From Telluribacter humicola (GTDB lineage: Bacteria; Bacteroidota; Bacteroidia; Cytophagales; Spirosomataceae): DNA of 64,000 nt. The notes below the pieces were generated by a model that saw nothing but the letters and a program-made list of their open reading frames with translations, had not been told where the DNA came from and made no database searches. The stretch spans positions 57,729 to 121,728 of the forward strand of contig NZ_JAFIQT010000010.1 of NCBI RefSeq assembly GCF_017355935.1. The letters are read 5' to 3'. Shown piece by piece: positions 16,772 through 25,144 of the stretch (the first letter of the stretch is position 1; each line of letters starts with the position of its first letter). A program made the position numbers and the translations under genes.

Positions 16772-17218
16772 ATGCTACAGAATCTGGAACAAATACTGCT
16801 GGAAAAGCAGATAAGACCCACGGCCATGCGGCTGCTGGTACTGGACTTTCTGCTGAAACAAAAAGCCGCTGTCAGTGTAAACGATGTGGAAGCTGGCTTT
16901 CTGCGTTCGGATCGTATTACCCTTTACCGAACGCTGCGTACTTTCGAAGAAAAAGGGCTGGTCCACGATATCAAGGACGGAACGGGTTCTGTCAAGTATG
17001 CTCTGTGCCCCCAGAGCTGTTCGCATCAGCAACACGCAGATCTGCACGTACACTTCCACTGCAGGCAGTGCTCAGAGACCTACTGCCTGCCCGACTCCCA
17101 GATCCCGGATATAGATCTGCCGGATTTCTTCGTGACCGAGGAAGTGAACCTGATCATAAAGGGTATCTGCGCTGCCTGCCGGATAAATACTATCAGCTTG
17201 CAGGACAAGGAGCCGTAA
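16772..17218 (+). CDS. Fur-family metal-responsive regulator
   Basis: A 148-residue regulator of the Fur/Zur superfamily. The N-terminal winged helix has RPTAMRLLVLDFLL and the recognition-helix region RSDRITLYRTLRTFEEKGLVH. The dimerisation part carries HADLHVHFHCRQCSETYC, with a His cluster and one CxxC, and the tail has a second pair (CAAC), so a structural zinc site is likely. It starts 9 bp after the czcB stop and is in the same operon, so it probably senses the exported metal and represses or tunes the operon. Fur relatives inside czc-like operons of Bacteroidetes are common; the exact metal is not visible from the sequence. Confidence 0.9.
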   Translation: MLQNLEQILLEKQIRPTAMRLLVLDFLLKQKAAVSVNDVEAGFLRSDRITLYRTLRTFEEKGLVHDIKDGTGSVKYALCPQSCSHQQHADLHVHFHCRQCSETYCLPDSQIPDIDLPDFFVTEEVNLIIKGICAACRINTISLQDKEP

Positions 17219-17253
17219 CTTTGGATCAACTAATCATACCTAATGCTAAGACT

Positions 17254-17619
17254 ATGAAATTCTACTGGACAATGCCCCAACCGCTCGTTCCCTACTATCA
17301 GAAGGAGCTGTCAGCCTACCGAATGTTATGGGAGAAGGGTCAGGTACTGGAAGCCTGGCGACACCTGGAGCGCGCCCATATCCTGGGGCAACCCTATCCA
17401 ATCGAGCATACGCAGGTACACTGGATGATGCTCCTGTTCGGCTTTAAGACCAAAAATGGGAAAGAAATCGTGGGACAGCTGCCCCGCCTGCTGGTGGGAG
17501 GTGTCAAGTCCTGGGCCGGAGTGATACCCGTAGGAAATACGGGCGGAGCCAATGTGCCGCCCCTACGGCCCATGGCCATACCAGAGGATTTAAAGCAGAT
17601 ACTGGATACGAAAAGGTAG
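17254..17619 (+). CDS. DUF3703-family protein
   Basis: A 121-residue protein of the DUF3703 family, recognised by YQKELSAYRMLWEKGQVLEAWRHLERAHILGQ and TQVHWMMLLFGF. The helical AWRHLERAHILGQ core and the conserved His residues are typical. Members are small, probably cytoplasmic proteins of unknown function that lie with cation-efflux or Fur-family genes. The ATG at 17254 was chosen; the frame extends upstream through the regulator gene without a likely start. It lies 35 bp after the Fur-family gene and ends the metal-resistance block. Confidence 0.8.
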   Translation: MKFYWTMPQPLVPYYQKELSAYRMLWEKGQVLEAWRHLERAHILGQPYPIEHTQVHWMMLLFGFKTKNGKEIVGQLPRLLVGGVKSWAGVIPVGNTGGANVPPLRPMAIPEDLKQILDTKR

Positions 17620-18355
17620 CTGCTCCGGCTATTGGGAACTCACCCTTAATCCCTATGAGGGTAGGCGGGTAGGTATGCATACTTAATCTATATCTATACC
17701 CATTCAATATGGGTATAAGACTCAGGCAATTGTATTAGTGGCGCTCGTTTAGTGGGCTCATGGAGGTGCGAAACACTTGGCCTAGCCCGAAAAATCTAAA
17801 GAACAGGGTTCTATAAGCTACACTATGTACATAAACTATTGCCATATCGTGATATTGTTATAGTTGGTGTTTCAATCCATCTGGACCTGGAAGGCACTCT
17901 GGAAAAACTATAAGGATAGGGGTGGACTTTGGTCGCTGATTGCTATATGGTTCAATCCAGCTTGACCTGTTAGGTACATTGGAAGATCATATGCTCTATA
18001 CTGATTTTAATTTACACCCATATAGATAGAAATACCTTTCTGGCTTTTCTGCATCTCTTGTTGTTTCACTTCCGATAAATCCATTCTATCAGAAACAGCT
18101 CAACCTGGTATGTTATACCTGAGGCTATGGTTTTTGAGCAGGCTACAACCTAGCCTTTATCAAGTCGGACTATCTGCTAGAATTTGGAAATGTTGTTCTT
18201 ACACAGAGTCGTTGATAATCTACTTATAGTGTCTGAAGTGAATAGAGGGACAAATACAGCAGCTATAAGCTGGCATCGCTTATAACTATACTATTATAAA
18301 AACATATTAATAACGATATAAAATTGATATCGTACACCAATAGGTTGTAATTATA
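17620..18355. other. AT-rich intergenic region with a stray iteron and long direct repeats
   Basis: No gene was found in these 736 bp. The region holds two imperfect 34-bp direct repeats (17871-17904 and 17951-17984), a single iteron-like copy between them (GTGGACTTTGGTCGCTG at 17922-17938), and a 7-bp inverted repeat around 18313-18333 just past the rep stop codon. It separates the resistance cargo from the replication genes and may belong to the replication control region. Confidence 0.5.
17871..17984 (+). repeat. Two 34-bp direct repeats flanking an iteron
   Basis: Copies at 17871-17904 and 17951-17984 start with TTCAATCCA and end with TGGAA; they agree at 27 of 34 positions and are spaced exactly 80 bp apart. 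A partial third copy may start at 18096. The iteron-like site at 17922-17938 lies between the two copies. Confidence 0.6.
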
Positions 18356-19381
18356 TTACTCACAACCTCCCCTACTTACCTCCTTATCCTTGGGAAAGAA
18401 ACGGCGTTCAAACTCGTTGTAGGCGTAGGCGGCCGGCACAAGCTGCTTGTTGTCGATGAGGTAAAGATTGATTTGATAGGCTGTTTTATAGATTTCGTCC
18501 GAAGTAACCTGTTGAATGATCCGATTGATCTGTAGATTTGATAGCTTGAACTTGGCCAGCGTTTCGCGTACAGATATCTTCCCTACCGGTGCCGAGTCCG
18601 GAGCTTCTTTTGAATCCTGCGGATGTACTACTTCTTCAAACTGTGTAAACAGCGCCTGTTGTCCTTTCTTTGCTTCGATAGCACGGCTGGCAGAATCTTC
18701 GGGTAAAAAAAAGAACTTAATACCTACTACTGTCTTACCTTTTTTAACTGGTTCATAGGTAAAGGCCATATCTGTTTCTTTTAGCTCCCGCATGGCAGCG
18801 TTAATTACCTTAACCTTGAAGTCCTGAAAGCGGTCATACTTTTCCTGCAGGTTGAGCATTTCCCGTAACTCCCCTAAATCGATGTAGCGCTCGCCAAATG
18901 ACTGGTATTGCTTCAGGAGCCAGTACAACCGGTAACTGTAAAAACTTTTCAGTTTAAACAACTGCCGGATTTCAGCCTGGGTAAAATTACCGGCTAAATT
19001 GAGCAGGTACGGCTTGAGTTTGTTGTTAAATTGGGCGGTAATAGTAGCTTCCCCTTCCTGGTACGTAGCCATTGCCATTAAAGGCAATACTACAAATTTC
19101 TTTTTCATGCCTCCATTTTTACCCTCTACCATGGATTCAATCTGGATGACCTTTTTACTGAGGCTGATACAGGCTTCCTTGATGATGGTATAGGTCTTGC
19201 CACCGGTCGAATGATCCATAAAATCGCTGATATGGATGCTACACTCCTTGAAATCCGTATCCGTTTTACTAATGCGACTCAGCATCGTAATGAATAAACG
19301 CATCTCATAGGTAGACATATCAAAGCGTGCATTGACGAGATGATTGTGCTGGGTAGCCTTCCGATTGACGATTTTGGTCAT
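18356..19381 (-). CDS. rep: Plasmid replication initiator (Rep_3/RepB family)
   Basis: A 341-residue initiator that binds iterons and opens the plasmid origin. The N-terminal winged-helix domain is recognised by HNHLVNARFDMSTYEMRLFI and the second winged helix by LFKLKSFYSYRLYWLLKQY, as in RepB/RepE/Pi-type proteins. The family acts as a dimer repressor and a monomer initiator. The gene reads away from an array of seven iterons that starts 69 bp upstream of its ATG, the classic layout of an iteron-controlled replicon. Its C-terminal 90 residues (from about SAPVGKISVRETL) are less conserved. The rep promoter probably lies between the ATG and the iterons. Confidence 0.92.
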   Translation of the reverse strand: MTKIVNRKATQHNHLVNARFDMSTYEMRLFITMLSRISKTDTDFKECSIHISDFMDHSTGGKTYTIIKEACISLSKKVIQIESMVEGKNGGMKKKFVVLPLMAMATYQEGEATITAQFNNKLKPYLLNLAGNFTQAEIRQLFKLKSFYSYRLYWLLKQYQSFGERYIDLGELREMLNLQEKYDRFQDFKVKVINAAMRELKETDMAFTYEPVKKGKTVVGIKFFFLPEDSASRAIEAKKGQQALFTQFEEVVHPQDSKEAPDSAPVGKISVRETLAKFKLSNLQINRIIQQVTSDEIYKTAYQINLYLIDNKQLVPAAYAYNEFERRFFPKDKEVSRGGCE

Positions 19382-19400
19382 ATCCTGTTTTTTTCAACAA

Positions 19401-19431
19401 TATAGCGACAAAATAAAAATCTTTCGCTATA
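19401..19431 (-). promoter_or_regulatory. Inverted repeat in the rep promoter region
   Basis: An 8-bp inverted repeat (TATAGCGA at 19401-19408, TCGCTATA at 19424-19431) lies 20 bp upstream of the rep ATG. The left arm runs into AGCGACAAAA, the core of one iteron half, so a Rep dimer may bind here and repress its own gene. That role is inferred from related iteron plasmids. Confidence 0.5.
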
Positions 19432-19449
19432 TACACTTAATTCTTTCAA

Positions 19450-19595
19450 GTGGACTTTTGTCGCTGTCTAATGGACCTTAGTCGTGGTATAGTGGACGGC
19501 AGTCGTTATTAGCACTGGACTTTAGTCACTGAAGAGTGGACTTCTGTCGTTGTGAAGTGGACAATTGTCGTTATGAAAGTGGACTTTTATCGTCT
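19450..19595 (+). repeat. Seven phased iterons; probable origin of replication (oriV)
   Basis: Seven direct copies of a 17-bp unit with consensus GTGGACTTTTGTCGYTG start at 19450, 19471, 19492, 19514, 19536, 19557 and 19579. The spacing is 21-22 bp, two helical turns, so all copies face the same side of the DNA. Copies vary at two to four positions each; the first matches the consensus fully. They lie just upstream of rep. An AT-rich stretch follows (19640-19700), a fitting place for strand opening. Taken together this is the likely oriV. Confidence 0.88.
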
Positions 19596-20076
19596 ATTCG
19601 TACTAGTACAGATTGATTAACAGGGAGTTACGGCATCCTAAATATGTAATAAATAATAAATAGAAAAAAGAAGATAATTAAAAGGGCTTTTTCTTTTTGT
19701 TTTTTCAAGGTGATCTCGCTCACTTCCCTTTTGATTCCCCCCCCTACTCGACTACTAGTTTTAAGCGTGACAAAGCAGGGACCAGCGGCTTCTACTAAAA
19801 AAGAGATTTCCGGTCGGTGGACTTTTGTCGCTTTATCCGTATCCCCTTTACTACCCGTCTGTTGGAGGTTACTGGTCCCTTTCTACTGGCTCGTAGGATA
19901 ATTGAGAGCCAGAAGCATCTTTTTTGTCAGTATCAGGGTCTAGTGGTAGAAACATCGTGCATCAGGCCACGCGTACCCTTTTTTAAGAAGAAATACGGTA
20001 GATAACTGTTGTATGACGACAAAAGGCCACTGTATTATTAATACTTATCAACTCTGCTACTGTCTGAAATCCTATA

Positions 20077-20179
20077 AAGCGACTAAAGTCCACCCAGGTC
20101 TATCTCAGTATTTGTTGCCAGTTTAGCCGGGTTAACAACGACAAAAGTCCACTCAGCGCAGTGGACTTTTGTCGTTGTT
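20077..20179. repeat. Iteron module 1: single reverse iteron plus 20-bp inverted pair
   Basis: A single iteron in reverse orientation (20077-20093, core CGACTAAAGTCCAC) is followed by two facing iterons forming a perfect 20-bp inverted repeat, 20134-20153 and 20160-20179, with a 6-nt centre. Confidence 0.8.
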
Positions 20180-20371
20180 TCGCAATCCAATCTGCTTACC
20201 CTTTACAGGCTCATGGCTAGATCTTTAATTTTCCATTCTACATGAATCGGTAATAGTAGCGGGGGCTTCCCTTATACCTGACTAGCTTATAAAATAGACG
20301 GATTTTTACCCTATTTCATTACCTGCTACCCCCTGCAGTAGCCAATCAGAACGGTGGGGGTATGTATCTTA

Positions 20372-20480
20372 CAACGACTAAAGTCCACTATTCCTTAAAA
20401 AAGAAAAACGGCTTGCTGCGGTAAAGGGGTACAAACAGCGACAAAAGTCCACCGCTCTCAGTGGACTTTTGTCGCTGTTT
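20372..20480. repeat. Iteron module 2: single reverse iteron plus 20-bp inverted pair
   Basis: A reverse single iteron (20372-20388) with the CTAAAG variant core precedes a perfect 20-bp inverted pair, 20433-20452 and 20461-20480, with an 8-nt centre. The pair carries the ACAAAAG core. Confidence 0.8.
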
Positions 20481-20676
20481 AAAATTCCATTTTTGGCTTT
20501 TTGTTGCCTATTCATCATTCTTTTCACTACTGAGCTTTATTTTGACAGCGTGTAATGGCCCAAGCTTCCGGTACTTCAATCAAACGTACAGCAGGAAACA
20601 AAAGATAGGAATCAAAATTCAATCCACCCCTACCCTATTCTACGGAAAGAAGGCAAAATGTAGACCATACCCTGTT

Positions 20677-20843
20677 TAGCGACTAAAGTCCACTAGTTAC
20701 TGAACCTGAAATGGCCCAAATTCAACGTGTGTCCAGGATACGGGACAAAGTACACTCCACTCTACTGCTGACTGCAAGTTTGTCCCAAACAGCGCAACAA
20801 CGACAAAAGTCCACTAACTACATCTAGTGGACTTTTGTCGTTG
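20677..20843. repeat. Iteron module 3: single reverse iteron plus 19-bp inverted pair
   Basis: A reverse single iteron (20677-20693, CTAAAG variant) lies before a perfect 19-bp inverted pair, 20798-20816 and 20825-20843, with an 8-nt centre. It lies just past the parB stop codon. Confidence 0.8.
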
Positions 20844-20889
20844 CAAGCACAAAATCGGTTCCTCTAACCTCGTGGAGCGGGGTATAGTC

Positions 20890-21726
20890 TCAAAGTAGTT
20901 TTCTGAGCCGTTCTATTCCCTTTTCCAACTCACGGAGCTTTTGCTTGTCTTTGGACTTAACAATATCCGCTAGTATTCCCTTTAACTGGCTGACCAACTC
21001 TTTGAGCTGAGAGCCTTCTGACGATTTTCGATCCTGGCCTAGGGTATCCAGTAGCTGATAGATGTCTTCCAGACTACCTACTTCATCTTCTTCCAGATCG
21101 GCTAGTTTCTGAAGCTTTCCCTTAGGGACTTTTACTTCACCCGTAAGAATCTGGCGTTTTAACACCGGATTCTTATTCCCAATTTTTTCCAGACCCTGGT
21201 ATAGAAGTTTATCGCGTAAAATGGTTCTTTCGTTTACTTTATATTCTTCGGCAACAAGCTCGACCGTCTTGGCATTAGTACCCTCGGCCTCCCGCTTTCC
21301 TCCCCAACCACTTTTTTTCTGGTGGTAGAGCAGGCCCCGAAAGTAAGAAAGTTCCAGATCCGTAAGGTTGCGGCGGCCCAGCTGGTTCTGAATCATCCAC
21401 TTTTTTACTTCCTCCATTCCCCTAAAATTCTTCCTGATCTTTTTATAGGGAAGGTTGTGCTTTTGGGCAATATTGAATCGGTTATGACCATCAACCAGAA
21501 TTTCCCTTTCCCCGTGAATCCACACCAGCAGAGGCTCACGGATGCCTTCCTCCAAGATGTTTTCTTCCAGTTGTTCAAGCGCCTCTTTGGAGAGCGGAGT
21601 AATAAAGTTTTCCAGTTCAGGAAGGACTTCAATGGGTTTATGGGCCTGCGTGAATTCTCCTACGGTGGTCAGGATATCTTTATTATCCTTCGTGGGTATT
21701 TTAATATCAAATGATTTCTTTGCCAT
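20890..21726 (-). CDS. parB: ParB-family partition protein
   Basis: Centromere-binding partner of ParA, 278 residues from the ATG at 21726. The frame is open further up, but that part lies inside parA and gives no ParB-like sequence. The N-terminal ParB/Spo0J-like domain has ITPLSKEALEQLEENI, EPLLVWIHG and the nucleotide-binding motif VDGHNRFNIAQ. A helical DNA-binding part follows (NQLGRRNLTDLELSYFRGLL, then a helix-turn-helix around VAEEYKVNERTILRDK), and the C-terminal 60 residues are coiled-coil-like. It overlaps parA by 20 nt, so the two are co-translated. A second ParB homologue is encoded at 38720. Confidence 0.9.
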   Translation of the reverse strand: MAKKSFDIKIPTKDNKDILTTVGEFTQAHKPIEVLPELENFITPLSKEALEQLEENILEEGIREPLLVWIHGEREILVDGHNRFNIAQKHNLPYKKIRKNFRGMEEVKKWMIQNQLGRRNLTDLELSYFRGLLYHQKKSGWGGKREAEGTNAKTVELVAEEYKVNERTILRDKLLYQGLEKIGNKNPVLKRQILTGEVKVPKGKLQKLADLEEDEVGSLEDIYQLLDTLGQDRKSSEGSQLKELVSQLKGILADIVKSKDKQKLRELEKGIERLRKLL

Positions 21727-22480
21727 GGAGAGAGATAAGTTCTTTTGCCAGACTAATATATTCCTTTGCACTAGGCGAATCCGCATCGTGAGACAACACA
21801 TCCGTATTTTGACCAGCCGCCTCGACCACAGCAATGCGATCGTGTATTTCTGTTTTCAATACTAATTTTCCGTAACTATCCCTGACCACCTTATTGATCT
21901 CCTTTTTGATAACTCGATTACTCATCTTATTGATCAGCAACCTATATCCCTGGAGCTCCCGATTCAATCGTTTCTGGACCCCTTCGATGGTGCTGATTAC
22001 GTTGGATAGGTTGTTGATGGAAAACTTCTCCGCATCCACTACGATTATGATTTCATCGCTGGCTGTAAGGGCATTGACCGAAAGAATGCCCAGCGAGGGC
22101 GGACAGTCAATGAGAATAAAGTCGTAGAAGCCTTCTACGCTCTCGATGATTCCCCTTACCTTGAACTGGCCATCCGGCTTTCCAACCAGGCTGTACACCG
22201 CCGTCTCCAGCTCCAGGCTGCTTGGGATCAGGTTAAACTTGTCTTCAATCCTGATCAGGGGCAGATCTTGCGGATTATCCGAGTCCAAGTAAGTAAGTAT
22301 AGATTTTTCTAACTCCTCATATCCTAACGATTGAGTTAGATTTCCTTGCGGATCCAGATCAATCAGGAGCACATTGTAGCCTAGCAGATGCAGCGCTTTT
22401 CCCAGATTAAGGGTGGTGGTGGTTTTACCCACTCCTCCTTTGTGGTTAAAAAAAGAGATTACTTTCGAATAGTTGGCCAT
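21707..22480 (-). CDS. parA: ParA-family partition ATPase
   Basis: Walker-type ATPase (257 residues) that moves plasmid copies to daughter cells. The deviant Walker A motif KGGVGKT is at residues 14-20, the A' region reads LLIDLDPQGNLTQSLG, and Walker B lies in YDFILIDCPPSLG. No N-terminal DNA-binding extension is present, so it resembles small type Ib ParAs or chromosomal Soj. The ATG at 22480 was chosen; a TTG at 22495 is the only other in-frame start nearby. Two 23- to 29-bp palindromes lie directly upstream and probably act as parS and as the operator of the operon. Confidence 0.92.
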   Translation of the reverse strand: MANYSKVISFFNHKGGVGKTTTTLNLGKALHLLGYNVLLIDLDPQGNLTQSLGYEELEKSILTYLDSDNPQDLPLIRIEDKFNLIPSSLELETAVYSLVGKPDGQFKVRGIIESVEGFYDFILIDCPPSLGILSVNALTASDEIIIVVDAEKFSINNLSNVISTIEGVQKRLNRELQGYRLLINKMSNRVIKKEINKVVRDSYGKLVLKTEIHDRIAVVEAAGQNTDVLSHDADSPSAKEYISLAKELISLHGKEII

Positions 22481-22492
22481 AGTGGAATTAGT

Positions 22493-22515
22493 CAAGTCGA
22501 CAATTTGTCGACTTG
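22493..22515. promoter_or_regulatory. parS-like palindrome 1
   Basis: A perfect palindrome with 11-bp arms (CAAGTCGACAA around one central base) lies 12 bp before the parA ATG. The same core is repeated 80 bp upstream, so it is probably a ParB-binding centromere and autoregulatory operator. Confidence 0.72.
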
Positions 22516-22568
22516 GTAAAGTACTAGAAAAAACTTCAGTTAAAAAAGAATTGAAACAGGTATTCGTA

Positions 22569-22597
22569 AGTCAAGTCGACAATTTGTCGACTTGACT
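22569..22597. promoter_or_regulatory. parS-like palindrome 2
   Basis: A perfect 29-bp palindrome (14-bp arms starting AGTCAAGTCGACAA) that contains the whole of site 1. The centre-to-centre distance to site 1 is 79 bp, about 7.5 turns. Confidence 0.72.
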
Positions 22598-22640
22598 ATG
22601 TATGGTCAAATTATGGAGTTAAAAGAGCCACCAATAAGAA

Positions 22641-22668
22641 GCCCCGATTGCTGACAGGCAACCGGGGC
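22641..22668 (-). terminator. Hairpin between traN and the par operon
   Basis: An 11-bp stem with one mismatch (GCCCCGATTGC / GCAACCGGGGC) and a 6-nt loop follows the traN stop by about 60 bp. It has no T-run, so it is probably a factor-assisted terminator of the transfer operon. Confidence 0.5.
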
Positions 22669-22728
22669 AGGTGATGACAAACCTCTTACTATCTGTTATC
22701 TTTCCAAAGGTACTATATCAATAGGGTT

Positions 22729-23703
22729 TTACAGCGGTTTACTTTTTAATAAGGTATCGTTGGTAAGTTGTAAGGAAATATGACGCCCTCCTCCCCTTTC
22801 GTAGATCTCCAGATCCAGCACTTTCCCTTCTACCAGGGTCTGAAAGGGGATAGCAATTACTTTTACTACCTTTTGCTCCCCATTCAGATGGGTAAGGGTG
22901 GTGGGATAGTGTAGGATAGTTGGAATTTCCTCCTTTTGGACTGCCATACGGCGGAGGTGGATTCTGTCCCGGACAAACAGTTTAATAAAATCGATCTGGT
23001 AAGGTAGGTAGCTCCGGTTGTGCATCTCCAGCTTGAGGTACATTACCTTATTTTGATTCAGGTATATACCTTTGACCGCCACCTGTAGATCTCCTTTTTT
23101 CGTACGGATGTTTTTGATGAAGTCTTTTTTGCCTACTACTTCCCGGGAGGCTGCTTCTATGTCTTTTTCCACGTAGCTACCTTCCGGCAAGACGTAGGGA
23201 GATGCAGGGAGGGCCTGAGATCCGATACCGAGTGAATGGGCCACCCGCTCGTCCGAGTTCCTGTTGTTGGATAGGGTCAATGCAAACACCTCCGGGTTTT
23301 CGTTGTACCGGACCAGAAAGCTGTACAGGCCGCCATCTTCGGTAAACACGGTCATGTTTGTTTCTTCCAGGAATCCCTTGATGTCGGCTTTTACCCTGAG
23401 CACGTTCAGGAGCTTGTCAGGTACCGTGGCGATAATCACCCCGCTGCCCGCATCAAAATCCTTAATCTTGGTCGGAAAAACAATGTGGGTTGTTTTGGAA
23501 AAGGAGAGTTCCAGAGGGTAGCTTCCCTGTACCGACGCCCGGGCGATGGGAAGCAGAAAAGGATGGGGTTTGATCACCAGGGGCCGGTGATAGGGAGCCA
23601 TCCGGGCCGCACTATTTGGGACCAGGGTATCGGTATTGACAAGCTGGGCACTACCCTGGCCCAGGGTTACCAGCATGCAACCTAGTATAAGTACAAATTT
23701 CAT
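22729..23703 (-). CDS. traN: Conjugative transfer protein TraN (DUF4138)
   Basis: Last gene of the leftward transfer operon, 324 residues. A signal peptide (residues 1-19, ending GSAQ) sends it to the periplasm. The body matches Bacteroidetes TraN: LELSFSKTTHIVFPTKIKDFDAGS in the N-terminal domain, then LRVKADIKGFLEETNMTVFTEDG, and a C-terminal part with VAVKGIYLNQNKVMYLKLEMHN. The fold is thought to correspond to VirB9, which with VirB7 and VirB10 (TraM here) forms the outer-membrane core of the secretion channel. It lies 33 bp after traM. Confidence 0.87.
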   Translation of the reverse strand: MKFVLILGCMLVTLGQGSAQLVNTDTLVPNSAARMAPYHRPLVIKPHPFLLPIARASVQGSYPLELSFSKTTHIVFPTKIKDFDAGSGVIIATVPDKLLNVLRVKADIKGFLEETNMTVFTEDGGLYSFLVRYNENPEVFALTLSNNRNSDERVAHSLGIGSQALPASPYVLPEGSYVEKDIEAASREVVGKKDFIKNIRTKKGDLQVAVKGIYLNQNKVMYLKLEMHNRSYLPYQIDFIKLFVRDRIHLRRMAVQKEEIPTILHYPTTLTHLNGEQKVVKVIAIPFQTLVEGKVLDLEIYERGGGRHISLQLTNDTLLKSKPL

Positions 23704-23736
23704 GGGTTGGAGGTTGATCAGATTGTGTACGTCATT

Positions 23737-25137
23737 TTACTCTTGCACTTCTTCCCTGTAGTCAGGAAACGAGCTTCCCGATGCAGAACGAAGCAGCACC
23801 TGGTGGTTAGGCCGGATCTGGGCTTTGGGCTGCTGCGCTTTCCGGTTGATGAGGTTCTTTCCGGCATTTAACGCTACATTAAGGCCCTGGCTAGCCAGCT
23901 GCCCTCCTACCTGCTGCCCGACGGATCCTCCCATGATGTATCCCGGACTGGCCAACTGTGAACTTCCCTGCGTCAGGGTAGCCAGTGTTTGCTGCTTCAC
24001 TTTCATGTCCGGGACGTAGAGCCCTTTCCGGCCGTCCAGATCATAGGCCGCCAGTTGTACTGGGTATATATAGTTGTCCAGCCGGATGGAAGTGACTGTA
24101 ATGTCTATACGGTCTCCGCTCAGGTGGGTTTGCCCATATACCAGCGTATGGGCCGGTAGAACCAGCGGCTCCCCTCCTACCGAAATCAGGGTTTCTTCCT
24201 GCATACGCAGGGCAATGGATGTACCATTGGTAACGGTAATGCCCTCCCCATCTCCGTGTACTACGGCCCGGATGGAGTGGCCGGTTTTTGAGGGGCGGGA
24301 GCTTTTTTCTCTCCGTCCGTTCAAGCCGTAAAAGGCGTTACTGCTTTCCTGACTAGAAGTTCCTATTACCCGTTGATACGGATGTATCTCGTAAATGTCG
24401 GATCCAGAGCCAGAGGAGGCACGGGACCTGGTTAGCACTGGCGCCCTCTCCTGCTGCGGTCCAGCAAGTGGCTGCTGCTGTTGTACCTGGCGGTCCAGCA
24501 GGGCCAGTAACTTTTCATTGGCCCGTAGCCGCTGTTCTTCTTCCCGTTCAGCCCGGTTCCGTTCTGCCTTTTCTTCGGGAGTAACACCCGGCTGCTGGTA
24601 CAATCCCTGAATGGTGGTGTGTACCTGTCGGTTCAGGTGATGCTGTTGCCTGGCCTGCTGTTGGCGTATCTGGTTTTTCCTTTGCTGACTGCTCACTTGC
24701 ATAGCTTTGTAGGTCGACGGTGTAGCGGGTTGGTTGGTAACTCCCATTTCCTGGGCTAACTGTTCGGTAGCCCGCAGAGAATTGGCTTCGATTCCCACGG
24801 CGCTGGCCGGGTCCCCACTTAGCATACGGGAATTTATGTTTGAATTTTCATCTAGAGATAGTCCTACTCCGTTGACCGCTGTAAGCGACTGTCCACTCAG
24901 CGTGGAAGAATACTTTTTATCTTTTTCCAGCTCTTTGACTTTCGCGTCCGGAACTGTCAGTACCACGTCTGTTCCGGCATTGGCACGGGGGCCTTTGTTG
25001 CCAATCCATCCCTGGCGGCTGCCCACAAAACCAACGCATACCAGTATGGGTAACGGAAGCAGCAGGCGAAACAGGTGCCTGGCCGGCAGAGACAGCTGAC
25101 GGGCCTTGTCGGCCTTTAATTCACTATATTCTGACAT
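23737..25137 (-). CDS. traM: Conjugative transfer protein TraM (VirB10-like)
   Basis: A 466-residue bitopic protein. One transmembrane segment lies at residues 23-41 (LFRLLLPLPILVCVGFVG). A long Gln/Arg-rich, probably disordered or coiled region follows (residues 130-240, with QQQARQQHHLNRQVHTT). The C-terminal half holds the conserved TraM domain: IRAVVHGDGEGITVTNGTSI, then LVYGQTHLSGDRIDITVTSI and PVQLAAYDLDGRKGLYVPD. By analogy with VirB10 it spans the envelope and gates the channel. The gene is 7 bp from traL, with traN after it, in the usual order. Confidence 0.88.
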   Translation of the reverse strand: MSEYSELKADKARQLSLPARHLFRLLLPLPILVCVGFVGSRQGWIGNKGPRANAGTDVVLTVPDAKVKELEKDKKYSSTLSGQSLTAVNGVGLSLDENSNINSRMLSGDPASAVGIEANSLRATEQLAQEMGVTNQPATPSTYKAMQVSSQQRKNQIRQQQARQQHHLNRQVHTTIQGLYQQPGVTPEEKAERNRAEREEEQRLRANEKLLALLDRQVQQQQPLAGPQQERAPVLTRSRASSGSGSDIYEIHPYQRVIGTSSQESSNAFYGLNGRREKSSRPSKTGHSIRAVVHGDGEGITVTNGTSIALRMQEETLISVGGEPLVLPAHTLVYGQTHLSGDRIDITVTSIRLDNYIYPVQLAAYDLDGRKGLYVPDMKVKQQTLATLTQGSSQLASPGYIMGGSVGQQVGGQLASQGLNVALNAGKNLINRKAQQPKAQIRPNHQVLLRSASGSSFPDYREEVQE

Positions 25138-25144
25138 AAAGAGG

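Larger units (their letters stand above)
19596..20889. other. Gene-free iteron control region
   Basis: No convincing gene lies in these 1.3 kb. Beyond the main iterons it holds a forward single iteron at 19817-19833 and three modules that each combine one reverse single iteron with a perfect head-to-head pair. The region lies between the oriV array and parB and may serve copy-number control, Rep titration or plasmid pairing. Confidence 0.6.

Noticed and set aside
17871..17984. CRISPR-like repeats starting with TTTCAATCC
   Set aside because: Only two clear copies, 7 mismatches between them, an iteron between them, and no cas genes nearby.
20134..20480. Integron attC sites or cassette ends
   Set aside because: The palindromes are made of two copies of the Rep iteron and lack the attC core motifs; no integron integrase is in the window.
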